DNA from: Ovis canadensis | Taxonomy: Eukaryota > Chordata > Mammalia > Artiodactyla > Bovidae | Length of the DNA stretch: 64,000 nt | Assembly: GCF_042477335.2 (NCBI RefSeq) | Contig: NC_091247.1 | Span: 4,300,501-4,364,500, forward strand | Direction: 5' to 3' | Part shown: in pieces, positions 12,109-20,613 of the stretch | Numbering within the stretch: position 1 is the first letter of the stretch | Layout: each line of letters starts with the position of its first letter | Program-made: the position numbers and the translations under genes | Notes under the pieces: generated by a model | What the model saw: only the letters and a program-made list of their open reading frames with translations | What the model was told of the DNA's origin: nothing | Database searches by the model: none

Positions 12109-13889
12109 GGGTCCACGCCTTCCCACTGCCTCCTCCAGACCAGCTCGCCGGCTTCTCCCTGCCCGCCTGGACTCAGGCCACGTTTGGGCAAGGCTGCCTC
12201 AGGAGATGGGGATCTGTTAGGATGGGGGATCTTTTCTGTCTAGGCCAGGCAGGTAAAGTTGGAACAAGTTTGAGGAAACGATTATCCAAACCTCTAACTT
12301 GATATTGTGGAAACCTTACTTTTTGACCTCATTGTCTGGCCTATTTGTAAAAACCCCCCATTTCTCAGGACTGAGCTCCAAGGTTGGGGGGTGGGGTGGA
12401 GGTTGAGTTTAGGGTGTCCAGAAGAACGGGTTGGCTCCTGGGGCTTTTTCTCTAATTCCTCTCTCAGGCGCAGGTTGGAGCCTTCAGATACACACTCGCG
12501 GGTGCCCAGCCTCAACCTCCGAAGCAGGCTCAGTCAATCTCAACGCCTGAGAGTTCCAGGCCCACCCCCCCCCCCCACACCCCCCGCCCCAACCCTCCTG
12601 GCTGGGAGCACAGTGCCCGTTCATTTCTCCATGGATATCGGCTCTTGCAAGCCAGGCCGTGTGCTGCAGAACGCCTGACTTCAAAGCCCGGTTCCGCTTC
12701 TTTAAATGCTATGCTGAGGAACCTTTGATGCCAAAACTTGGGATAGGACTGACCTTCCCTGCGTGCCCTCCTTGGAGGAGGGACTCTTTGCATGGTAGGT
12801 GGATAGGGGAGTCGCTTAGCTGCCAACCCCGTGTGTCTGTCTGTCTCTCTGTCTCTCAGTAAGGTCTCCTGCTTCGGGTCCGCCTTTGAGAAATGCTCCG
12901 GAGGCGGTTATTTCTTCTTCTTCACCCGGGACTTTGTTGATGCAAATGTTGGGGAGACCTTCCTCTATCTTCAGCTCCAACCCTGTTTAAGTGATATGTG
13001 GACAGCCGGCCCTCATCACAACCCCGATCAGATATCATCAGGGACAAGAGAAGAAAATTGATATTCCAATTATCTTAACCGAAACCTTGACTCAAAATCC
13101 CACCTATGGGCAAAAAAATAAACAAATAAAGAGACACAAGCCAAACTCTTTCACCAGCAACACGCGGTGCAGGAGGGTCTTGCGGCTTACTCTAACTATA
13201 AATCTGGGTGTTGTTGAGAATTATAAATAATAAAATATGGTGTTACACATATATATTTACCTTGCCTCCCTTGCTCCCCCTCACTTCCCCACCACACACC
13301 TGTTTTTCTCCCAGGCAAGTTTTTCTTGTCTCTCTAAACAGACCTGGGGGGAGGAGCAGGGGTCCCTGGGCCACAGGCATCTGGACCCCCTTCTTCTAGC
13401 TCCAGCCCAACCTGCCCATCTAGCACGGCTGACCCAGGGAGACCTCGGAGTCTCCACCGGTTGCTTGGGGCAGTGGAGGAGGGAATGAGATGTGGAGTGG
13501 GGCCCCATATGGGTTTTGGTTTGAGGTCAGGGCGTGTCCACAATGAATTCTTGGTTGGGAGGAAAGTGTTAAATGAGCCTTCCTAAATTTTTGTGATGAC
13601 TTAGTGCAAATATGGGTCAGGAGATGTAGGGCCCCCAAGACAATATAGAAGTTGGCTTTATAGGGAAGCTTTATCTCATGGAAAGCATACCGGGAATTAA
13701 TTATAAGGCTGAAAGAGCTCTGAACAGCCCCTGCCAGCCCTTCTTTTTCTACTGGATGGGGACACAGTGCTCTGAAACTCCTTCCCTTCCTGCCTCCTGA
13801 CTTCTCCCTGAGAAAAAACTTTGTGCCTCTGGCCTCACCAAAGACCTAAAGTCAAGGCAGTGGCCAGGACGAGAAACAAAATTAAGGAA

Positions 13890-13978
13890 TTCTTTCTCTC
13901 CTTCCTTCTTTTTTCCCTTTCTTTCTTCTTTTTTTCCTTTCTTTCTTCTTTCCTTCCTCCTTCCCTCTTCCCTCTTAG
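13890..13978. repeat. Polypyrimidine (TTCC/TTTC)n tract
   Basis: Nearly pure C/T on the + strand for about 90 bp, hence a purine run in the BARHL1 transcript. Low-complexity sequence; it gives spurious Lys/Glu-rich frames. Confidence 0.85.
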
Positions 13979-14797
13979 TGCTGATCTCAGCACTCTGGTT
14001 AAGGAGGATGGAAAGGAAACTATGGAAAGATTCACTGGGAGAAAAAGCAAGTAAAGGGTCCTGCAACCCCAGTATAGGCTGGGTGCTAGGGGATCTCTGG
14101 GTCCCACACACACAGCCCAAAGTTGATTGTTCAGTGCACTTCAAATGAAATCCAGTGAGAACAGTTGGGTGAGCACGGAGACCTCTGAACTCGATCCCAG
14201 CCAGCCAGCCGCCTGCCCGACTGCTGTTTCTACTTTGAACTGAGCATTTCTTTTGCAGGATTCCCTGGACCCGGATCACACCGGGGGCCAACAGGAGAGG
14301 AAGCTGAATTCCCCTCCCCATCTGGATATTCAAATTAAAGGGTGGAAAATTGACTGTTCTCAGCGCTCCAGCTGAAATTTCCTGCTAGGTTTTCCCCCTT
14401 ATAAAAAAGCATTCGAGCAGAACCCATTGGGTCTTCCGTTGCTTCTGCAAGGTCTTTTCCCAGAGAGCCACTGGCCTGAGAGGAACTTGCTTCTCCCACC
14501 GGAGGGTTGGTTAGTCCCAGCCGAAGTTTGGAAAGTTTGCTTTGTATGTTTTCGGGAATCTCTCCAGGGTCACATAGAATTCCTCTCCTCGCTCTCTCCG
14601 CTGGACTCTTTGTTGCTCAAAAGCATAACCACGGGGCTGACTGACTGAAAGCTTCAGATGAGACCAGCGGCTCTGCCTGGGCTCGGGGGCGCTCCGGGTG
14701 AGCATGTGCGTGTCCCTGCGTGTGTGCACCCCAGTTTTAATGCCATGTTCAGAAATGGAGCCCCCCTCCCCTAGGTTTTCATCTCCCACTTTCTTAC

Positions 14798-15263
14798 CTT
14801 TATACTCAGAGTCCGATGAGGCGTTGCTGCCACTTTTGTCCAGCTTGTCTCTAAAGTCCTCCCCAGCCTTGGCCGCAAGACGGCCCCCAGGGTCAGGAGC
14901 GGCTGGCTGCCCGCTGCTAGAGTAGGGTGCACAGGCCGCAAGCGGTTTGCAGTCGGCAAGGATGTCCCTGATCAGAAAGGAGGAGGTCACGGTGCGAGAC
15001 TGGGCTGGGGCCGAGAGCTGCCCAGGCTGCAGGTGGGAGTCCAAACCTGGTCCCGAAGCCCCGCCAGGCCGCTGGGCTCCCGTCTCCAGACAGTCCCTTC
15101 CTGGCGAGGCTGGTGAAGAGCAGTCGCTGCTGCTCTCTGAGCGAGGACTCAGCTCCAGGGGAGAGCGGCAGTCCCCGAGCAAGGGGTCCCCCTTGGGAAG
15201 GGCGGGGCTGCCCGCTCGGTGGGAGAGAATGGAGTCGATCCCAAAGCCATTGGAGCCTTCCAT
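14798..15263 (-). CDS. BARHL1: BARHL1 coding exon 1 (start codon, FIL motifs)
   Basis: BARHL1 is a nuclear BarH-class homeobox transcription factor acting in inner-ear hair cells, cerebellar granule neurons and other CNS cells. ATG 15261-15263 opens MEGSNGFGIDSIL and the exon runs 155 codons plus one base to the donor at 14798. Two FIL-type repression motifs are visible: FGIDSIL at residues 7-13 and FLIRDIL at 96-102. Between them lies a Ser/Pro-rich stretch (RSESSSDCSSPASPGRD). The exon ends in KLDKSGSNASSDSEYK. I chose this ATG because no ATG lies upstream in frame (only a TTG at 15309-15311) and it matches the known N-terminus. The exons join at phases 1 and 2 to 984 bp, or 327 residues, the usual length of mammalian BARHL1. 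No frameshift or stop is seen. Confidence 0.98.
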
Positions 15264-15701
15264 AGCCAAGCTGCGACCTGTCCTCCCCAAAAGCTCCCCA
15301 CCCACCCCCAACCCCAGCCGCCGCTGCCCCTGCCCCTAGCTGCGGGCTGGCATGGGGAAGGCGGGCAGGGAGCCTGCGGGCACCTTGGATGGAGTTCAGC
15401 CTTGGGGGAGCCCAGGAGCTCTGGGCCAACCTCCTCTGCGCATTAGATCCAAAAGGGCTCAGCGCGTCTTCTGCAGCATCGCACCGAGCAGCCGAGCCGA
15501 GGGGGGGTGGTGGGAGTGTCAGGGAGAAACGGGAGGGAGGGTGCGCCAAGTTGGGGAGAGCCAAGGGGGAGATGGACGGTCTGAGCTCCCCTTTGGCACA
15601 GAAGAGATGCGAAGACGCTGGAATCTAAATAAAGAAGGGCTTAAAAAAAAAAATCCAAACTGTACGCTTCTTCCAGGCGAGCGGTGGCCGAGGGCAGCGG
15701 G

Positions 15702-15722
15702 GTCAGCACCGCGGATAGCAGT
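15702..15722 (+). promoter_or_regulatory. RE1/NRSE-like REST site 1
   Basis: TCAGCACCGCGGATAGCAGT fits the REST/NRSF consensus TCAGCACCACGGACAGCGCC in both half sites. Differences are mainly at the tolerated centre, one base in the right half (ATAGC for ACAGC) and the final positions. It lies about 440 bp upstream of the BARHL1 ATG, in the inferred promoter or 5' UTR. Confidence 0.6.
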
Positions 15723-15770
15723 GGGCCCGAGCCGCGCTACCAGCCAGGGGATCGGAGCGCACCTGGCGGC

Positions 15771-15791
15771 GTCAGCACCGCGGATAGCGGC
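15771..15791 (+). promoter_or_regulatory. RE1/NRSE-like REST site 2
   Basis: TCAGCACCGCGGATAGCGGC, identical to site 1 over 18 bases and in the same orientation, 69 bp away. The shared core suggests a local duplication or strong constraint. Confidence 0.65.
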
Positions 15792-15869
15792 GGCGGCGGC
15801 CCTCGGCGCATGACGCTCCACCTGGCCGGGGAGGTCTTCTCTCCACGCTCCCACCGCTCCGGGGGCCCC

Positions 15870-15890
15870 GTCAGCACCGTGGACAGCGCC
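15870..15890 (+). promoter_or_regulatory. RE1/NRSE REST site 3 (best match)
   Basis: TCAGCACCGTGGACAGCGCC differs from the classic RE1 core only at the two variable central bases. REST is a zinc-finger repressor that silences neuronal genes in non-neuronal cells through CoREST and HDAC complexes. The placement next to a neural transcription factor start fits that role. Confidence 0.8.
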
Positions 15891-16028
15891 TCCCAGCTCC
15901 TCGGTTGCAGCTCTCCGCCTGTCCTCCGCGCGCGCCTTCGCCTCCCCCCCTTTCCTTTAAAAAATGAACTTGTGTCACTTTTACTTTGGGGCTGGGTTTT
16001 TTTTTTTCGTTTCTTTTTTTTTTTTCCG

Positions 16029-16061
16029 TTGTGTTTTGTGTGTGTGTGTGTGTGTGTTTTT
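16029..16061. repeat. (TG)n microsatellite in BARHL1 upstream DNA
   Basis: TTTTGTGTGTGTGTGTGTGTG followed by a T run, just upstream of the T-rich tract at about 15994-16027. Likely to vary in length. Confidence 0.85.
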
Positions 16062-16300
16062 AAGGGGACTCGCCCACGTGTCCCCGGAGTGATGACGCTG
16101 ATTGGCTCTGGCCGATTTTGGGGGTGATGTCACGGCTCCGCAAGCCACTGCCCGATTCCTTTCAGTTTGATTAAAAGAGACACTGAATTAATTACAGCAC
16201 AGACCCAACTGTTTACCGGCGATTTCCACACGGTTTGCTTTCATTAGGCCAGTGATGAGGCTCCTAATGAGGGTGATTAGCCGAGGGGGGTACAGGCGGG

Positions 16301-19300
16301 CAGGGAGGGGTCCAAAGCTCGGCTGCCGCTGCCATTGGGTTAGGACGTAAGGTTTTTAAGTTTTTCCCCTACACGTTCCCACAGTTATTCAAATTATTCT
16401 TCCATCGGGCTGTCAATGATACCTTTTCTACCCCCTCCTTACCTCCCTGCCCTGCCGGGTTTTTTTTTTTTTTTTTTCCTTCCTCTAGCAAGAAAAAGGG
16501 ACTAAACCCAGCAGAAAAAGAATTGTATGTGTGGAGAAGAGATTTTAATTTGTTGCATCGTTTTCGGGCATTTCCTTTGGGGTCTACATGTTTTTCGGGA
16601 AGGAAAATCTGTAGCCCCCCTCTCTGACCTCTTTGGATCCGGTGGGCCTGGCAGGGGTGGGGAAAGCTTGGAGTCTGCGCCTGGAAGGAGACAGAACCAC
16701 GGCTTCACTGTGGGGCGAGGCTGGAAAGCTGGGCAGGTCGAGTCTGGGACGTTAGAGGGACCCCAAGAAACCCGTGTGGCCCGAGAGGGGCCGCGCAAAG
16801 GACCCCAACCCAGCCGACAGTCTCTCCTGCGGCGGAGCGTGTCTCGGGGGTCGGGTGTTTTTGTGCCTCTAAAGAGGAACCTGCGCTAGCTTCTGAGTGC
16901 GAGTGTAGACGTCTGCTAACGACTTCATATTTCGCGAGCAGCGAAAGCGCGCCCGAGGATTTGTTTTCAAAGCAGCGCTGGAAACACGGTCTTTTGGCTG
17001 TGAATAACTCGCCCCCTCCACCCTCCCCAACTCCGCCACGGTGGTACTCCAGCTCTGCTCCTTTCAGGGTTCGGCCTCCCGCTCGGGGCCCAGGGCTGCG
17101 GGCAGATCTGAAGCGCGCCTGGGGCCTGGATCCTCTAGAGGCTACCCCAGGGGTGGGCGACCAGCTCTGCGGTCAAAGGGCGGAGGAAAACCAACCCTCG
17201 GGCCTACCAGAGGCGCCCTTCACCCGCCCTGCGCCCGGAGCTCAGGTCTTTCCAAGCGGGCAGGCACCCTCCTGGCCCCTCTACCCTCGGGCCCCAAGAA
17301 AATACCGTAGCCCCGCTTCAGACAGAGCATCTAAGATCGCTGCGGAATAGCGAAGCGCCCCAATCGCCCTACACCCGAGACCCGGCCGGGGAAGGCCGGT
17401 GCAGCTGGACGGAGCAGAAACTTTCTTCTCCCTCGAGCCAGGCCGGCGGTGGCCCCTTGCCCGGCTCCCCGCGCTCTCCCTCTGAGCCTCCTGGCAGATT
17501 GGAAGCGGCCTCGCCCCGGCCGAGCTGGGGGCGAGGACGGGCGGCTCCCCAGGGACGGCGGGCCCGGCTCGGCTGCAAGCTGTCGGGGGAGGCGGGAGGA
17601 CAGGCGCCGAGGGGCCAGGAGCCCACAGGCCCCCGCCCTGGCCCGGCAGCCGCTGCAGCGGGCGCCTCGCCCGCCCGGACCGAGCCGGCAATTGCCGGTT
17701 TTCGTTTGGTGGATGGAGAGGGGGCCATAAATTAGGAGGACCACGGACCGCCCTCGCCCTTCCCGGCCAGTCCTCGACTTGGGCCTCGCTCCCTCTCCAG
17801 GCACCTCCGGAGGCTCCGCCACCCCCTCTACTGCTCACCCCACCCCCGCTCCCAGCCCGCTGCCTGCACCTCGGGAAGAATCTCATCTCCCCCAGATCCC
17901 AGGGTCCCAGCTTGGGTCAGCGGGCCCGTCATCCTGGGCCTGTTAGAGATCTTGCATGCCCCGGGCCCGCATCCGTGGCATGCGCTAAGCCGCAAGCAAG
18001 TCGGGTCCCGCTCCGCCCGCGGCGGTCCGAGCTGCCCCTGCCTTGGGCGGACTTTTTCTGGCCTTGGAGTCTTATGCTGGGGTTTGGATGCCCGGCCCAG
18101 CGAAATCGATGCCTCTGGCAGTGAAAGACACTGCGTGGGTATGGGGGGTGAGTAGTAAAGGTTGGGGGGCAACCTTTTACCGTGGAAATAAAAAAGGCTA
18201 ACCGCTCCCCCTCCAACCTGCTGCAGCCCTAGCCGGCTTCTCTGCGATTCTTCAAGCCCAAGAATACTTAACAGGTTGTTATACTATCAGCTTTGAATTA
18301 TCCTAGTATGTGGTGATAAAAACATGTTATGCCATTTATCCCACCTGGAATTTGGATCCAGCCCACTGTCGCTAACATTGTTTTATTCCTATTTGGGGGT
18401 TTCCAGCTCCACTACTGTGCCCCCATCTTTTTCTTTTCTCCATCAAGGGGATAGTTCTAGCATCTCAGCCTGTCCACAGCCTGAGAGGTGTGTGTGTACC
18501 CACCTAGACTATTGTTTAGCTGGGAAGAAGCTCAAGAATTGGAACTTTACTAAGGTTCCTGGGGCTCCTGGGTGGGTGATCCACCCCTTACTTTGTGAAA
18601 GGAGCCTGACTGGTCCTGGAGGGGTGGACGGTTCAACAAAACAGGATGTGAACTATGGCAGATTAACATCCGAGAACTTCATTTACAAGGCAGGAAACAG
18701 ATCTCGCTCCCTCTCTGTCCCTTCTGAGCCCCAGCCCCCTACCCAGCTGTCTTGACCCACCTCCTCCACCCAGGGAAGGGAGAGGCTTGGAAGACCTAGG
18801 GGAGAAAAGGCAACGGGGGAGATTCGGTCAGATCCAGGACTAGCACCTCCCAGACCGCTCTTCTGGGCTCCAACATCTCCTCCCCAGCCTCCTGCCTCTG
18901 GAATCCTCTAGCTTCAAATGCCAGCCCCCTGGCCATCCAGCCCTTTGAAATTGCTTTCTTTTAAACCTTCTGTCTCTCTGTGGACCCAGAGCCCTGCAAA
19001 ATCCCAAACCAAGCACCCTCAGGGCAACACCAATGGAGAAGGAGCCATTGCTCTTCTCCAGGGCAAGGAGGCAGCTGCACGGACTGGCCCTCAGAAGGCC
19101 CGGGCCCTGTCCCTGCTCCTACTCCGGGCAGCTCATCTCTCTTGCCTGGACCTCAGCTTTCGCTTTGGTCTAAAGACATTAACATCGGAGGCTTGTAGCA
19201 AGAGGCCAGGATGGGAGAGGCCCATGCCCCCTATGAAGTGGCCTGTCTATGGACTCCAGGCCCTCTGCCCAACCAGGGGCTCTGGGCTTGGGTTTGGCTT

Positions 19301-19714
19301 TGGGTCAGGATGGGGCAATGTGTCTTAGCAACTTCCTTATCCGTAGCCCCACCTGCCTCTCCACTCTGTGTCACTCAGTACCCCCGGTCCTGAGCATGGA
19401 AAAGGCTGTATTTTGACCAGTTTTGCTCACTGACTTACAGGCAGAGTCACACAGGGAGATGTGCTCGAAGCTTTTCGTAAATGGTCCTCAAGTCTTTTCT
19501 TCTTGTGGAGGATTGTGGCTTGAATGCCGTGATTCAAGGTTCTGAGTACCTGGGACCAAGGGCAGTATAACACCAGTGGAGTGAGGTGGCTGGGGGTATG
19601 GACTCCAGGACGGGCCAGACCTAAAGTAGAATCCTGGTCCTAGAGCCCAGGGCTGGGGCTAAGGTGAGGCAAGTGAGGTGAATAACACAAGTCTATTGAA
19701 CCTGTTGCCATTAA
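16301..19714. other. Intergenic DNA upstream of BARHL1, with a second CpG-rich block
   Basis: No coding exon recognised. A CpG-dense stretch runs from about 17040 to 17830 and includes a perfect 14-bp palindrome CCGGCAATTGCCGG (17685-17698). Poly-T at 16460-16476. The long open frames on both strands at 17.0-17.9 kb are GC artefacts with no domain resemblance. A stretch at 18240-18340 is AT-rich and non-repetitive. Confidence 0.55.
17040..17830. promoter_or_regulatory. CpG-island-like block 2 kb upstream of BARHL1
   Basis: By eye CpG is frequent and G+C very high, as in CpG islands of developmental genes. No exon or known transcript can be tied to it. It could be part of a broad Polycomb-type domain over BARHL1 or the start of an unannotated non-coding transcript. 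Island limits are visual, not computed. Confidence 0.5.
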
Positions 19715-19832
19715 AATATATATATATGGCTGAGTGGCATGAGGGATCTTAGTTCCCTGACCAAGGATCGAACCCAAGTCCCCTGCATTGGAAGTGCAGA
19801 GTTTTAACTGCTGGACCACGAAGGAAGTCTGA
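19715..19832 (-). mobile_element. CHR-type SINE (antisense)
   Basis: GGGATCTTAGTTCCCTGACC, then a reverse B-box (GGATCGAACCC), CCCCTGCATTGGAAGTGCAG and TTTTAACTGCTGGACCACGA are diagnostic of cetartiodactyl CHR SINEs read in reverse. Preceded by a TATATATA stretch at the tail side. Confidence 0.85.
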
Positions 19833-20302
19833 ACCTGTTGCTGTTTTGTCCATCAGAGATTTTTAAATTTTGATTTCAAAATATTGCATTAAAATATTGT
19901 CTGTCTTGGTTACCGAGTTTGGCGGAAAGTCAAAAGGTTTGTGTCCTAGGCTGCGGTTTGCCTCCCTCACCATAGTCCCAGCCCTGCTCTGTGACCTTGA
20001 GCTTTCTCAAGGTCACTTTCTGGGCTGTACGTTTTTCAGTGGAGTTGCCCACTTCACGTGGTTGTGGTGAGGACTCTGCACTCGGCTTGGTTCCTGGAGA
20101 ATAGTGATTATGCCTTTCACATGACAACTACTAAGAATGATAGCCAGAGCTTTTCCTCTGGCAGGTTAGGCACACCCCCACCCCCCAACCCCCCCCACCC
20201 CCGCCCCGCCCCGCCCGCCCGCCAACCCCGCCCAGGAGTCAGCCCTCCGCCCTGCCCTTTGCCTCAGGCCTTCCTACCAAAACCACTTTTTAACAGGGCA
20301 GG

Positions 20303-20362
20303 GGACAAGGGATTTGGGCAATATGGGACAAGGGATTTAGGCGATATGGGCCGATATGGGCC
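20303..20362. repeat. Tandem duplication, 26 bp unit
   Basis: GGGACAAGGGATTTGGGCAA then TATGGGACAAGGGATTTAGG, with a further partial copy GCGATATGGGCCGATATGGG. Simple local slippage product. Confidence 0.75.
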
Positions 20363-20514
20363 AAGCTTGGGTGCTAATATCTTTCTGCAAACAGATGGGC
20401 CGGACAATTTGGACAGTTTGTGGGTTTCAAGGTCATGCTGCTGTCAATCACTTTTGTTGGTTCAGCTCAAAACCCCATGGAGCTCCTGAGACCAGAAAGA
20501 GAACATATTCTTTC

Positions 20515-20613
20515 TTTTCCTCTGTTCTTCTCTCCCTCCCTCCTATCTTCCTCTCTTCTCTTACCCTTGCCCCCCTCTCCTTCTCTTTCCCTCCCTTCCT
20601 CCTTCCTTCCTCC
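20515..20613. repeat. Polypyrimidine tract
   Basis: About 100 bp of CTTCC/CTCCC variants with few purines. Low complexity, no other function evident. Confidence 0.8.

Larger units (their letters stand above)
15264..16300 (-). promoter_or_regulatory. BARHL1: BARHL1 5' UTR and promoter region
   Basis: GC-rich DNA upstream of the ATG with a CpG-rich stretch (about 15400-15950), three RE1 sites (separate entries), and a cluster of general promoter motifs. These are CACGTG at 16075-16080, a TGATGACG CRE-like site near 16090, an inverted CCAAT box (GATTGGCT) near 16099, and a TGATGTCA CRE-like site near 16125. An AT-rich segment at 16155-16280 has AATTAATTA and several ATTA cores. The transcription start is not visible; a CTTAAAAA TATA-like word on the gene strand near 16060 is the best positional hint. 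Confidence 0.6.

Noticed and set aside
13749-14333. 194-codon - strand frame upstream of the homeodomain exon
   Set aside because: Runs through the polypurine tract and lies inside intron 1; the exon 1 donor and exon 2 acceptor join cleanly without it.
15309-15311. Upstream in-frame TTG that would extend BARHL1 by 16 residues
   Set aside because: Not an ATG; the ATG at 15261-15263 gives the known MEGSNGFGIDSIL start and the expected 327 residues.
17281-17886. Long open frames on both strands in the CpG-rich block
   Set aside because: All frames are open because stop codons are rare in CpG-rich DNA. Pro/Arg/Gly-rich peptides without domains.
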